This document shows, piece after piece, positions 15,571-24,808 of a stretch of 64,000 bases of DNA. The stretch is from NCBI GenBank assembly GCA_910579525.1, contig CAJTUK010000001.1, forward strand, positions 434,001-498,000, given 5' to 3'. The DNA is from an uncultured Christensenella sp. GTDB lineage: Bacteria; Bacillota; Clostridia; Christensenellales; Borkfalkiaceae. The translations under genes were made by a program, and so were the position numbers. Within the stretch, counting starts at the first letter, position 1; each line of letters begins with the position of its first letter. The notes beneath the pieces were generated by a model that saw only the letters and a list, made by a program, of their open reading frames with translations, did not search any database and was not told the DNA's origin.

Positions 15571-18500
15571 TTACTTTTTACCGTCCTTCTTTTCGTTTGT
15601 TTTCTTTACGGGAGCTTTGGCGGGGGTTTTAGCGGGAGTTTTGGCGGGAGCGGGCTTTTTTACAGCCTTTTCCTCAACCGGGGGTTCCGTCTTTTTTGCC
15701 GAGCGCTTTACGGCGGGCTCGGGCGCGGCTTCGGGTTCCTCGGATTTTACAGCCTTTTCTTTGCTCTTTTTAGGGCGGTTATCGAGCTTTTCCATATACT
15801 TGTTGCCGAATACCATATTACGGAATTTAGGCACGAACACAAGCACTGCAATCAGCGCCGCCAGCGCCGCAAACAACAGAACGAACACTACAAGCGATAT
15901 CGTAAGCGCGCGTTCCACGTAAATATTGGGCGCGTTTATAAGGCTTGCCGTGTAAGGTATACCTATTACGTTTAACATTACTTTGTCCGCAGACGTCGTT
16001 ATAATTTCCAAAGTGTGCTCCTTATTACCTAAATTTTCCGCGTTGACGACTAATTTGCGCGCCTCGCGTATTTCACTGTCAAGATGGACCGTCGAGTGCT
16101 TTTTGCCGTCGATGTAAACGTCCGCCGAACCGTATCCCTCGCCCGTGGCTGCGTAAAGCGTTATGCTTTCGCCGATAAATCTTATAACGGCCTTTTCGTT
16201 CCTGTTTTCGGCAACTATGTAGCCGTTGGGCAAGTCGTCTATCGAATTTGAATTTTTCCAGCCGTCGGTGGTGTATAAAAGCCCGCTCGAAGAAGGCAAA
16301 ATCCTTTGCGTGCTCGACTGAATACCGGTGTCGAGTTCGGATATAATAGTGAAGTTCTTGCCCGTCGTAGCCATTACTTCCAGCTTCCAGTATCTGCCGG
16401 ATACCTGCGGGAAGGTCAGCGTGACGGAACCTTTCTTATACGGCAGACTGTCTCCCTCGGACACCGTTTCGTAAGTAATGTTGTCCTTCGAAACAGAAAG
16501 TCTGTATTTGGTTATCATTGCGTTTGCCGTATTGCGCGAAGATATGGTGAAGTAGTTAAAGGTCTGTTCGCTCGCGGTATCTATTATAAACACGTCGGGC
16601 GCCGTTTCTGTGGGAGGACGGACTCCGTGGCCCGTATAAGCGGTATGGAACAGAGTTCCCGTCTGACCGTCTATCAGCCAGTCCCACTTGTCTGTAATAA
16701 ACTCCGTCGTCTCTCCCGTCTTTTCGTCAACCATCGTTTCGGTCTTATATCTGCCCTCGTGGATATGGTCTCCGTCGGGCGCCTCCACTACCGACCACTC
16801 GCTCTTGTCCGTGCCCGTGTTGGCGAGTTTAACGCTGTCCTTTTTGGAAATAAGGTATTGCGCTTCGAATACGTAAGTTTCTATCTCTCTTTCGAGATTG
16901 AGCTCGGGATGATATGCCGCGGAAGCAGGTATATCCTTAAAGCTCGTTTCTCCTGCGGCGCGTATACCTAAAGCTACCCCGCCTTTACCGCCCGTATTAA
17001 GGTTAAAGAGCCTTACCGCATAAAACTCGTCCTTTACAAGCGAAACGGAATATTTTAAATTCTCGCTGTAAGCTCCGCTATACGCGGGCAAAGTCAAAAC
17101 CTTTTCTATCGATTCAAAATCCTTTCCGAAGTAAGCGTACGCATAGTCGTCACCACGGAGCGAAAGTTCATATTCGCCCGTCTCGGGAGCCTTGTAATAA
17201 TATTCCAGCACTTTGACTTCATTAACGCCTGAAGGCGAATTGTAAGAGTAAACGGGGTTAGATATATCCGACCTTTCCGACTCTAAAGTCTCCGTCTGCA
17301 TCATAGCGTTATCGAGCTTGCCTTCCGCTGTCGCCTTGGGGTCAACGGTAATATTCGTATAAGACTCAACGCTCGCGCCGTGATAGCTTATACGAAGCGT
17401 TATCCTGAATTCGTGTATAACTCCGTCGTTCATTTTAATGCGGAACTTAAAGTCGTCAAGCGCGCCCGTATATTCTTTATTAAATGAATAAACGTACTTA
17501 CCCCCGCCTATATCCTTTATTGAACCGTGGTCGGGGTTTCCTACCGATATAATTTCAAAGCCCTTTTTATCTCCGTCGTCAAGCGAACTGATAGTTGTCG
17601 TAAGCAGGTCGAAAGTAATATCGCTTCCATATGTTACAAGATAGTCGCCCGCCGTCTTAACGCCGTCTATCCCTCCCGCGTAAAAGTTTGAAACGGGCTC
17701 GTAAACAGGCAGTTCCTTCATATAAGAAAGCTGTTCCGCAGTGAAGTAATCTTCGGGAATATTCGCACAATAGAAAGTATTGAAATACTTTATAAAGTTC
17801 ATTCCGTAAGTCAACGCACAACGATAAGCAAAGTCGGCGCGTTTATAAATACCTTTCGAGTCGCCGTCTCGGCGGGTTACGTAATTGGGTTCTTCGCCGT
17901 AGGTATACAGCAATTCGTAATATTTATCGGCACCGAAAGAGTGCATCAGATTCGCATACATACCCAGACATTGGAAATAACCGTAAGTGCCGTCGTCATA
18001 ATCGCCCTCTTTGTTTTTAAAAGTCAAAGTTTCCGTAAGCACATTGTAAGGATTGGCATATCCGCCGTGTTCGGCATTACCCGTTTTATTTCGTACCGTA
18101 GTGCCTATATCGCAGGATATTATGTAGGAAAGCAGGTTCAAAGCGTTGTTTCTCACTTCGCCGTCTCTGCCCGCTCCAAACCCCCATATGGAGCCGTAAG
18201 CCGCGCCGTGGTTGTGCCCTACCTCGTGCAGAACGCCCCATGTTCCGCCCGCAAGCAGTCCGCGGTAGCTCATAGCCCCGTTAAACCACTCGGTAGGGCA
18301 GGCGTATGTATGTCCTCCCAGAGCAACCGCCGCACCGGCAGGCACGTGCCAGTCGAACATAACCTTGTTGTACCTGTTGTAAATGCCCCCCGTAAACGAT
18401 TCGTTCACGGAAAAGAACGAGTGCCACAGCATTGCAAGTTTGTCTATTTCTTCGGTTTTTATCTGCCTCAACGAATTTACGGCATTCCATCTGTAATATA

Positions 18501-19830
18501 AATTTTTCCCCGCTTCGTCCGCCGGACCTATAAGTTGCCCGTTTTCGGTATCCAATACGGCTATTACCCCGGGAGCGTCTCGCAGGTATGTGTCGAAGTA
18601 CTCGGGAGTCGTTACCCCCAATATATAGTGCGGCGTTTCAACCGCTCCCGTTATCGTTATATCTGCGTTCGAATAGCAGTTCTGGGGGCTTATGTTTATC
18701 AGCCCGCCGAACGCAAAGCCTATTTCATACTCTCCGTTTTTATCTAAAGTGAACGAAGCCGAAAGCCAAGGAGTGCGCCAGTTTTGTCTCTTCCATTGAC
18801 TCTGTAAAAAATCCGCCCCGTCATATGTTGCGTTATAAGTATAAAAACTGCCGTTCGCCGTGAGGATATCAGCCTTTTTAAAGAACATATCGCTGGTGGA
18901 ATCCACAAACGTAACGCTGTTAATCCCGCCCGTAACAGAAGATATTTCAGCTTCGGCTTCTTTTCTTATGCCTCCGCGCCAGGCAAGAGTGTTCTGCTCG
19001 CCGAGTAAAACGTTTATGCGCTCGCCGGGTTTAAGTCCGGTTACCTTTATCGTAGCCACCTCGCCCGCAGGAAGATAAAGCCCCGTAGTGTGCTGTCCGC
19101 GATAAATGGGGTCTAAAATTATTCTCTTTTTAACGGCGTTATTTTCGCCTATAACCTCTCCGTACTGCGCGTCGGCGGCGGGGTGTTTTTTTAGCCATCC
19201 GGAAAGACTCTCCGCTCCTCTCGGAGTATTATCGCCCTCCGCGCGGTAAGAAGCCGCCGAACGGCGCGAAGCCTCGTGCGCGAGGTGTTGACCCTGCGTC
19301 ATCAGCATATATTTGTAATATGCAAAATACTGTTCCTGCGACTTGCCGGCGGCCTCCGCGGCGTCGGCAAAATCAGCGGCTTTTATACTGCTCGCCGGAT
19401 TTGGGTATTTAGTAAAGGTTACAGAAGACACCTTTTTGTTCGTCCCCGCCGAAGCCGTTCCGTAAACCGCGCTCAATTCCTTGCTGTCGGTATTGTAAAC
19501 AAGCGAAAAATCGTCCGTAAGAATACTCGTCGACGAACGGGGCAATCCGCGTTCGGTAACGTTGAGCACGTCAGCGCGGAGCGTTGCCTGAACGGACTGC
19601 GCTTCCTCGTAATCGTAACGTGTAAGCGCGTATTTGTCTTTTATAGGCAAGGTGCTTTCGGGCGGCGTAAAATAACTTTGCCCGCCTGCCGTAAGCACTA
19701 CGGAAAGTACGATAATCAACGCAACCAATACCGCCGCGCCCGAACACGCGAGCGCGATAATTTTTTTATTCGGCTTTTTACGGATTGACTGCGAAACCGT
19801 AGAATTCTTTTCTTCGTTTTGTTTTTTCAA
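15571..19830 (-). CDS. M60-like (enhancin/mucinase) zinc metalloprotease, membrane-anchored at both ends
   Basis: A 1419-residue surface protein. An N-terminal basic segment and one membrane helix (about residues 25-48) orient the body outward. The peptidase M60 domain centres on HEVGHNHG (His535, Glu536, His539), the gluzincin zinc site; M60 proteases cleave mucin-type glycoproteins. A discoidin (F5/8 type C)-like carbohydrate-binding module lies near residues 1080-1190 (FNYFTISSRN ... GRYWKLEVMA), followed by another beta module, a second membrane helix (about 1325-1350), and a cytoplasmic Lys/Pro/Ala-rich tail with KTPAKTPAK repeats. The start codon is TTG at 19830, with GAGGT upstream; no ATG is available near that site. 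It sits next to the acetyltransferase gene. A role in attack on host or dietary glycoproteins is inferred. Confidence 0.88.
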   Translation of the reverse strand: MKKQNEEKNSTVSQSIRKKPNKKIIALACSGAAVLVALIIVLSVVLTAGGQSYFTPPESTLPIKDKYALTRYDYEEAQSVQATLRADVLNVTERGLPRSSTSILTDDFSLVYNTDSKELSAVYGTASAGTNKKVSSVTFTKYPNPASSIKAADFADAAEAAGKSQEQYFAYYKYMLMTQGQHLAHEASRRSAASYRAEGDNTPRGAESLSGWLKKHPAADAQYGEVIGENNAVKKRIILDPIYRGQHTTGLYLPAGEVATIKVTGLKPGERINVLLGEQNTLAWRGGIRKEAEAEISSVTGGINSVTFVDSTSDMFFKKADILTANGSFYTYNATYDGADFLQSQWKRQNWRTPWLSASFTLDKNGEYEIGFAFGGLINISPQNCYSNADITITGAVETPHYILGVTTPEYFDTYLRDAPGVIAVLDTENGQLIGPADEAGKNLYYRWNAVNSLRQIKTEEIDKLAMLWHSFFSVNESFTGGIYNRYNKVMFDWHVPAGAAVALGGHTYACPTEWFNGAMSYRGLLAGGTWGVLHEVGHNHGAAYGSIWGFGAGRDGEVRNNALNLLSYIISCDIGTTVRNKTGNAEHGGYANPYNVLTETLTFKNKEGDYDDGTYGYFQCLGMYANLMHSFGADKYYELLYTYGEEPNYVTRRDGDSKGIYKRADFAYRCALTYGMNFIKYFNTFYCANIPEDYFTAEQLSYMKELPVYEPVSNFYAGGIDGVKTAGDYLVTYGSDITFDLLTTTISSLDDGDKKGFEIISVGNPDHGSIKDIGGGKYVYSFNKEYTGALDDFKFRIKMNDGVIHEFRITLRISYHGASVESYTNITVDPKATAEGKLDNAMMQTETLESERSDISNPVYSYNSPSGVNEVKVLEYYYKAPETGEYELSLRGDDYAYAYFGKDFESIEKVLTLPAYSGAYSENLKYSVSLVKDEFYAVRLFNLNTGGKGGVALGIRAAGETSFKDIPASAAYHPELNLEREIETYVFEAQYLISKKDSVKLANTGTDKSEWSVVEAPDGDHIHEGRYKTETMVDEKTGETTEFITDKWDWLIDGQTGTLFHTAYTGHGVRPPTETAPDVFIIDTASEQTFNYFTISSRNTANAMITKYRLSVSKDNITYETVSEGDSLPYKKGSVTLTFPQVSGRYWKLEVMATTGKNFTIISELDTGIQSSTQRILPSSSGLLYTTDGWKNSNSIDDLPNGYIVAENRNEKAVIRFIGESITLYAATGEGYGSADVYIDGKKHSTVHLDSEIREARKLVVNAENLGNKEHTLEIITTSADKVMLNVIGIPYTASLINAPNIYVERALTISLVVFVLLFAALAALIAVLVFVPKFRNMVFGNKYMEKLDNRPKKSKEKAVKSEEPEAAPEPAVKRSAKKTEPPVEEKAVKKPAPAKTPAKTPAKAPVKKTNEKKDGKK

Positions 19831-19890
19831 ATTTTACCTCGCAAATAATTTTATATATAATTTCCGCGGCGTGCAAAGCACGGAGCGGAA

Positions 19891-19908
19891 CGCAGGGCGC
19901 GCCCTGCG
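19891..19908. repeat. Perfect GC-rich palindrome downstream of the membrane protein gene
   Basis: CGCAGGGCGCGCCCTGCG, an 18-base perfect palindrome 12 bases beyond the stop at 19921. It lacks a clear T-run on the minus strand, so it is a weak terminator or transcript-end hairpin at most. Confidence 0.5.
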
Positions 19909-19920
19909 GATTTTGCCTGA

Positions 19921-20613
19921 TTAATTATTTGTGACGTCGATACCGGCATATTCGGGTTTATAATACAGAGCCACACCGTTTTCAACGTCGATTTTTATTC
20001 TGAAACAACTCGCTTCGGCAAGTTTTTTAACGTCGCGTTCCTTAAAAAACGGATAGCAGGCAGTATATCTGACATACTTGTATTTTTCATAACGGTACGC
20101 GCCGGCAAAATCGATATCTTTCAGCAATATTTCGTTAGATCTGTTCACCACGTTAGTTATTCCGTCGTCATCGTCGTCCTCGGTGCATCTCACACGGTAT
20201 TCGTCTATAAATATCAAAGACGGCCGCGTCAAAAACGCATAAGTCAAACCGTAAACGCTGCCCTTCGGCGGAGAATCGAAATCTGTTTTTATTATATCGA
20301 GCGGAGTAACTAAAACTTCTTCGGAGTGATAAAATACATATTTTGCTTTTTTATACGCCTTGACGTAATGCAAAATCATTGCAAGTCCGAAGGCGAAGGG
20401 CATAGAAGCTACAAAAAAGAAAATGAGCATAAGCGGAACGGGCGTTTCGTTGGCTATCGTTCCGGTTCCGAACAACAGCGCAAAAACAAACGCCGCCGCC
20501 GAAAACGGCATTGCCGCCGCGCCTATTATAGGTATTCTCTTGTCCAGTTTGCGGAAGTCGGTACCGACGAACATTTTCGCATTGAACTTTTCTTGAGTAA
20601 CGTTTCTTTTCAA
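19921..20613 (-). CDS. Membrane protein of unknown function (230 aa)
   Basis: Two hydrophobic helices (around residues 27-50 and 57-85) are followed by a soluble C-terminal domain of about 140 residues containing an acidic run (EDDDDDG). The start is TTG at 20613: GGAGGGG lies 5 bases upstream and a promoter is visible further up, so the start is well supported despite the codon. No family was recognised. It is upstream of the M60 protease gene on the same strand, 90 bases away. Confidence 0.72.
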   Translation of the reverse strand: MKRNVTQEKFNAKMFVGTDFRKLDKRIPIIGAAAMPFSAAAFVFALLFGTGTIANETPVPLMLIFFFVASMPFAFGLAMILHYVKAYKKAKYVFYHSEEVLVTPLDIIKTDFDSPPKGSVYGLTYAFLTRPSLIFIDEYRVRCTEDDDDDGITNVVNRSNEILLKDIDFAGAYRYEKYKYVRYTACYPFFKERDVKKLAEASCFRIKIDVENGVALYYKPEYAGIDVTNN

Positions 20614-20654
20614 AATATCCCCTCCGTCTGGGGGCGCCCTACGTAATTTATTAT

Positions 20655-20683
20655 ATTATACATACCGTCAAAAATAAAATCAA
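20655..20683 (-). promoter_or_regulatory. Promoter of the 230-aa membrane protein gene
   Basis: Minus-strand TTGATT (20678-20683), 17-base spacer, TATAAT (20655-20660). The remaining DNA to 20887 shows no gene. Confidence 0.72.
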
Positions 20684-20887
20684 TTAAAATCGCGTTGCAA
20701 AAATATAGGGTAAATTTTAACAAAAAACCGCCCGTACGAAAATATATCCCGCTACGCTTTGTTACGGAAGCGCGGCAGGACATTTAAATTGTCGCAAAAA
20801 GTTTTTTAATAAAATCTTTATTTTTCGACGCTTTAAATCAAAATAAAATTTAAAGAGCCGAATACCTTTATACGGCGGCGCGTAAAT

Positions 20888-21421
20888 TTATAAAACGTAT
20901 TCCAGTTGCAAATCGCACGGCTCTTTTCCTGCAAAGCGGGCGTTTATTTCCGTTGCGAACACGCAGCCTAACTTTTTATACGCGGCAATACTATCCTCTG
21001 CGGAGTGCGCCGAAATATATAGCTTTTGCGCGCCGAATTCCGCGGCGGCGCCGCATGCGAGCATAAACAGCCTCTTCCCTATTCCCATATTCCTGAACGG
21101 CGCCGAAACATAAAACTCCGCCAAATCGCAATACTGCTTACCGCTACCGAACAGCGCGCGGTCAACGTAGGCGAACCCTATAATCCGCCCGTCCGCCTCC
21201 GCGCCGAACAACACGCCCCCTTGCAAAACGCCGTCGAGCATGCGCCGCGCAAGCGCGCGCTTCTCTTCAACCGTCCAGTCCTCAATATACTTTACGGGCA
21301 AAAGCGCATATTCGCCGTTTACTTTCCGCCAACATCTTTCAACGCTCTGCCTGCGTTCGAACCCGTCCGGCGAAGTTACGCTAAAATTTTCGGCGCCGAG
21401 CTTTTTATACTTAATTTCCAT
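20888..21421 (-). CDS. GNAT-family N-acetyltransferase
   Basis: A 177-residue acetyl-CoA-dependent acetyltransferase of unknown substrate. The GNAT core is visible: GRIIGFAYVDR strand, the acetyl-CoA loop following LAEFYVSAPFRNMGIGKRLF (R-x-x-G-I-G-K), and the C-terminal AYKKLGCVF. The start at 21421 has AAGGACGAA upstream. It overlaps the end of the preceding small gene by 11 bases, so the two are translationally linked. Confidence 0.88.
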   Translation of the reverse strand: MEIKYKKLGAENFSVTSPDGFERRQSVERCWRKVNGEYALLPVKYIEDWTVEEKRALARRMLDGVLQGGVLFGAEADGRIIGFAYVDRALFGSGKQYCDLAEFYVSAPFRNMGIGKRLFMLACGAAAEFGAQKLYISAHSAEDSIAAYKKLGCVFATEINARFAGKEPCDLQLEYVL

Positions 21422-21650
21422 TTCGTCCTTTTTTAGCGTCCGGCCGCTTTTCGAATTCATAATAAATGTTGTCAAACGCGTCGTTGCTGTTCATATAAGA
21501 CCCGTCCTTCCGTCTTTGAATATACTTCCGGCAAGCCCAATCGTATTTCAAATAACGCGTTTCTAAATTTTTCCGCAGTTCGCCTATCTCCCCCGATTCC
21601 CCGTAGTCGCCGTTGAGCGCTTTCATCAACGTTTCGCAGAGCAAGTCCAT
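21411..21650 (-). CDS. Small conserved-looking protein of unknown function (about 79 aa)
   Basis: Starts MDLLCETLMKALNGDYG and is rich in charged and aromatic residues (RYLKYDWACRKYIQRRKDG), likely helical. The frame stays open upstream for about 25 codons (DRDDIKTYIKPFYEIDGELL), protein-like in composition, but no standard start or ribosome binding site is visible there, so the true start may be earlier at a non-ATG codon. It lies between a GrpB-family gene and a GNAT gene in one compact cluster. Confidence 0.6.
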   Translation of the reverse strand: MDLLCETLMKALNGDYGESGEIGELRKNLETRYLKYDWACRKYIQRRKDGSYMNSNDAFDNIYYEFEKRPDAKKGRNGN

Positions 21651-21715
21651 ACTTTTAAGCAGTTCTCCGTCTATTTCATAAAAAGGTTTGATATAAGTCT
21701 TTATATCGTCGCGGT

Positions 21716-22276
21716 CTATTCTACGCCGACGCGCGCGTTCAATCCGAGAGCAGTATATTTTTTTACAAACTCCGTTTTCGCCTCTGTATATGCGTCACGG
21801 TTGAATTCGAATTCTTTCCAAAGCCGCAACTTTAACCGCTCGTATTCCTTTGCAACGGCGGGGTGCGCGTTTAAGTAATCCCTGAAAACTATCTCGTCCG
21901 CGTCACCTTTCAATCTTATATGGAAATGGAAAACCTTTTCCTCAAAGCCGTTTTCGGCGTAGCCCTTATTGAGCGAAGCGCGCGTCCGGCTTTCGGACAT
22001 AATCAGGCAACCGCGTTCTTTTAAAATATCCGCAACCCTTTTCAGCTTCTTTTCCGAGTCCACCGTTATAAGCATATCTATTATCGGTTTAGCCATTATT
22101 CCGTTTATTGCGGTGCTGCCCACGTGAAAAAATTCCGTTCCCTGCGGCAAAACGCTTTTAAGGCTCGCGGCTTCCTCTTTATACCAATCCGTCCAATACG
22201 GCTTGTGCTCCGTCAAAAAAACGGGAAACAGCCGCCAAAGCTCTTCAAGCGTCATTTCGCAAAGTTTTTTGCCCAT
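21716..22276 (-). CDS. GrpB family protein (UPF0157, nucleotidyltransferase fold)
   Basis: A 186-residue member of the GrpB/UPF0157 family, whose minimal nucleotidyltransferase fold is known but whose substrate is not. The family signature is clear: HVGSTAINGIMAKPIIDMLI, followed by the HFHIRL strand and RDYLNAHP. The start at 22276 has GGGGGAGAA immediately upstream; the longer frame adds ten residues without a binding site. Confidence 0.88.
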   Translation of the reverse strand: MGKKLCEMTLEELWRLFPVFLTEHKPYWTDWYKEEAASLKSVLPQGTEFFHVGSTAINGIMAKPIIDMLITVDSEKKLKRVADILKERGCLIMSESRTRASLNKGYAENGFEEKVFHFHIRLKGDADEIVFRDYLNAHPAVAKEYERLKLRLWKEFEFNRDAYTEAKTEFVKKYTALGLNARVGVE

Positions 22277-22378
22277 TTCTCCCCCTAACCGTTCGTATAA
22301 CGTCATATTTCACTTTAAACAAAAATATCGCCGTATTTTATAAAATACCCGAGTTTGAAACACAATATTTAACCGCAA

Positions 22379-22879
22379 TCAGTCAAAATATCCGTTTACG
22401 AACAAGGTGTAAATTCTGTTATGGACGTCTTTATTAACATAGCACATAGTTTTATCGTCCAGAACAGCCCCCTTTTCGCAACACTCTTTAAACCTGCCGC
22501 CCAGCACGTAACCCGCCGCGTTTTGTCCTTCGGATATAGGAGAGCAAACTTCGGCGGCGTCCCATTGCGTTCCGTAATAAAATCCCCAAACGAGTTCCCT
22601 CACGTATTTAATAAATTTAAGCTGCAACTCTTCGGGCACCGTCCCGATAAGTTCGTCGATATCCTCTTTGCCGTTGCACGCGCGCGGGAATCGCGCAACA
22701 TACTTGTGCAACAGTCTCACGTTTTCGAGCTTTTTATAAACTATGGCGTAAATCTTTTTATAAAACGCTCCGTCCATTTTGACCCCGTCGGAGTGATAAT
22801 CTTCGAGCTTTGTATTTCTGTACGCGTAATGCGTAACGCTCCGCGCAACTTTGCGCAATTCTTCGTCCGTACCGTACAT
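22379..22879 (-). CDS. Hypothetical helical protein (166 aa)
   Basis: No known family recognised. The protein is mixed helical, begins MYGTDEELRKVARSV, and contains Trp/Tyr-rich VWGFYYGTQWDAAEVC. An AAGGAG site lies 7 bases before the ATG and a TTGATT-17-TATAAT promoter lies upstream, so expression as an independent unit is well supported. Confidence 0.75.
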   Translation of the reverse strand: MYGTDEELRKVARSVTHYAYRNTKLEDYHSDGVKMDGAFYKKIYAIVYKKLENVRLLHKYVARFPRACNGKEDIDELIGTVPEELQLKFIKYVRELVWGFYYGTQWDAAEVCSPISEGQNAAGYVLGGRFKECCEKGAVLDDKTMCYVNKDVHNRIYTLFVNGYFD

Positions 22880-22924
22880 AATTCACTCCTTAAAAACTTA
22901 CCGCTTACTTTTTATTACGTAAAA

Positions 22925-22953
22925 ATTATATCATACCGAACAAATAAAATCAA
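22925..22953 (-). promoter_or_regulatory. Promoter of the 166-aa hypothetical gene
   Basis: Minus-strand TTGATT (22948-22953), 17-base spacer, TATAAT (22925-22930). Its sequence is almost the same as the promoter at 20655-20683, including the spacer core TTATTT...GGTATG. Confidence 0.75.
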
Positions 22954-22996
22954 TTCCTATAACAAAACGCGCAATCACTATGTCCGCATAAAATAA

Positions 22997-23036
22997 AAAA
23001 CCGACAAGAAAGGCGATTTTTCCGGTCGGCAAAAAT
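22997..23036 (-). terminator. Probable terminator of the ferredoxin gene
   Basis: Minus-strand GCCGACC ... GTCGG followed by TTTTTTATTTT, 30 bases beyond the stop at 23067. The stem is short with a large loop. Confidence 0.5.
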
Positions 23037-23066
23037 ATAACTCACACGTCATTAAACCTTACAAAT

Positions 23067-23255
23067 TTATTTTAGCACCAGCGCTTTCTTGGGGCAAAAA
23101 TCGGAACATTTGCCGCATCTTATGCATTTGTCGTGATTTATTACCGGTGCGTCAAATCCGTTTTGCGACAGTGCGCCGACGGGGCACACTTTAACGGCAG
23201 GACAAGGATGGTTTTGCGGACAATTGTCCTTAATCAAATTAAGTGTTTTTATCAT
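23067..23255 (-). CDS. Small 4Fe-4S binding protein (62 aa)
   Basis: A ferredoxin-like electron carrier. The C-terminal half has a canonical cluster motif CIRCGKCSDFCP. The N-terminal half has an unusual Cys spacing (Cys12, Cys18, Cys24 in NCPQNHPCPAVKVCPVGAL), which I associate with a small Clostridia ferredoxin-like family rather than classical 2[4Fe-4S] ferredoxin. The start at 23255 has GAGGGAG upstream; a start seven residues earlier lacks one. Partner unknown. Confidence 0.82.
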   Translation of the reverse strand: MIKTLNLIKDNCPQNHPCPAVKVCPVGALSQNGFDAPVINHDKCIRCGKCSDFCPKKALVLK

Positions 23256-23479
23256 ATTTACTCCCTCATATTCCATAACGGTATTGTAACAAACATAAAA
23301 AATTTAAGCAAGTGCATAACGCGGACAATTTCGATTTATTATAAATGCTTGCATAAGCATAAACAATAAAATAAATCCGAACAAACATATGTTATAGCTC
23401 TTTCAAAACGGCGAGCTAAAATATGTCCTTTAAAAAGCAAATTTCGTGCGGTCATTCACAGCTAAATTGAAATTTATCT

Positions 23480-23893
23480 TTACTTTCTGTTCGGCTTTCT
23501 TTTAACACACAACAGTCTGATAAAATCATTAAACAAGGAAGCGTCAGTCGGCTCAAACATTATCCATTTACCGTCGTGATAAGTATGAGTATTGTCATAT
23601 ATTTCTTGAACTTCTTTTGAATATGTTTCTTTGTCGGCTTCAAATTTTATTCGCTCGTCTTTACCCAAGACTATCATAAATCCTATGCAATTTTCTCTTG
23701 CATACAAGGAGCAAAGCGTTTTACTGCCTTTGCGAAATTTGTATTCGTATTTCCACGCTTTGCCGCCTTTATTCCATAAGCAATCCATATCGTACTTATC
23801 TTCAATTAAAGCGCACAATTTATTCCATATTTCGTATAAATGTCTACCGACCAAACACGTCATTTCTTCTGCGTCAGGTATCGCGTCAAGCAT
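23480..23893 (-). CDS. DUF3788 family protein
   Basis: A 137-residue cytosolic protein with the family's characteristic order: Trp near the N-terminus (EIWNKLCALIE), GGKAWKYEYKFRKGSKTLCSLY, then GFMIVLGKDERIKFE and YHDGKWIMFEPTD, ending KRKPNRK. The function of DUF3788 is not established. GGAG lies 6 bases before the ATG, and a consensus promoter is present. Confidence 0.85.
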   Translation of the reverse strand: MLDAIPDAEEMTCLVGRHLYEIWNKLCALIEDKYDMDCLWNKGGKAWKYEYKFRKGSKTLCSLYARENCIGFMIVLGKDERIKFEADKETYSKEVQEIYDNTHTYHDGKWIMFEPTDASLFNDFIRLLCVKRKPNRK

Positions 23894-23938
23894 ATAAATC
23901 TCCGATTTTTTTCGCTAAATTTCCGTTATCGTACAATT

Positions 23939-23967
23939 ATTATAGCAACAACAAAATATTTAATCAA
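23939..23967 (-). promoter_or_regulatory. Promoter of the DUF3788 gene
   Basis: Minus-strand TTGATT (23962-23967), 17-base spacer, TATAAT (23939-23944). Confidence 0.72.
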
Positions 23968-24069
23968 GCAAACGGCAAGTCGCCCGATGTTTACTCTCAA
24001 AAAATATAAAAATGTTTATTAGGTTAAGTCCGCAACTAATCATAAAAATAAAACATTGACACTTGACTT

Positions 24070-24807
24070 TTATTTTTTGAATACAAACAAGTATTCGTGA
24101 GCGAGTAAAAGAAAATTAAACTTTATGCTGTTCGTTTTCCAATAACCCGTTGCTTTGCAGTTATGTTGTTCCTTGATTATTATTTCTTTTGCCTTAAAAC
24201 CTGCGAGTTCAAATATTCGCATTGTTTCAAATGCGAGCGGTTGCACCATTCCTTTATGACGCATATCTCCCATAAGAATGGCGCAAAACTTATCATTTTT
24301 CAAAACGCGATAACTTTCTTCGGCAACTTTGCCTATCTCGAATAAAAAGTCTTTTTGGGGCAAAAGCGACAAATCGCCGTCAATGTCTTCGCTGTAATGA
24401 ATTATATCGGCATACGGTGGGTGCGTACAAATTAAATCAATAGAATTATCGGGCAATTCCAATTTTCGCGCATCGCCATTTATGAGAGTAGCGGTAGACT
24501 GTGTTTCAAAATTAAAAGCGCATTTATTTTTTGTAATTTCAATAGCCGACGGGTTTATATCAATGCCGATAAAATTACGGTGCGTTAATTTCGCCTCGAC
24601 TGCCGTTGTGCCTCCGCCGACAAACTGATCTAAAACAGTATCGCCCTCTTTGGAATAACGCAGTATAATATTGCGAGGAATATACGGCGACCAATTACCG
24701 CGATATTTTGCGTCGTGTGTTGCCCATTTGCCGCGATCGGGGAACGCCCATACCGTATTTGTTTCGAGTTCAAAATTTTCGGGTTGTAACGGAATTTGTT
24801 TCGGCAT
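24070..24807 (-). CDS. Second DNA methyltransferase of the DpnII-type system (N4/N6 amino type)
   Basis: A 245-residue SAM-dependent DNA amino-methyltransferase. The SAM-binding motif (DTVLDQFVGGGTTAVEAKL) precedes the catalytic motif (ICTHPPYADII), the reverse of the order in DpnA (M2.DpnII), so this is not a DpnA orthologue although it occupies the same operon position. The HPPY tetrad resembles [S/T]PPY of N4-cytosine enzymes as much as DPPY of N6-adenine enzymes. It starts one base after the endonuclease stop codon; a longer start would overlap the endonuclease by 44 bases. Specificity cannot be read from sequence; protection of GATC or of a single-strand form is inferred from context. 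Confidence 0.82.
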   Translation of the reverse strand: MPKQIPLQPENFELETNTVWAFPDRGKWATHDAKYRGNWSPYIPRNIILRYSKEGDTVLDQFVGGGTTAVEAKLTHRNFIGIDINPSAIEITKNKCAFNFETQSTATLINGDARKLELPDNSIDLICTHPPYADIIHYSEDIDGDLSLLPQKDFLFEIGKVAEESYRVLKNDKFCAILMGDMRHKGMVQPLAFETMRIFELAGFKAKEIIIKEQHNCKATGYWKTNSIKFNFLLLAHEYLFVFKK

Positions 24808-24808
24808 T

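Noticed and set aside
19871..19881. GTGCAAAGCAC near the M60 gene as another LacI-type operator
   Set aside because: The palindrome is shorter with a 3-base centre, is in GC-rich DNA and lacks the flanking TT/AA of the other sites.
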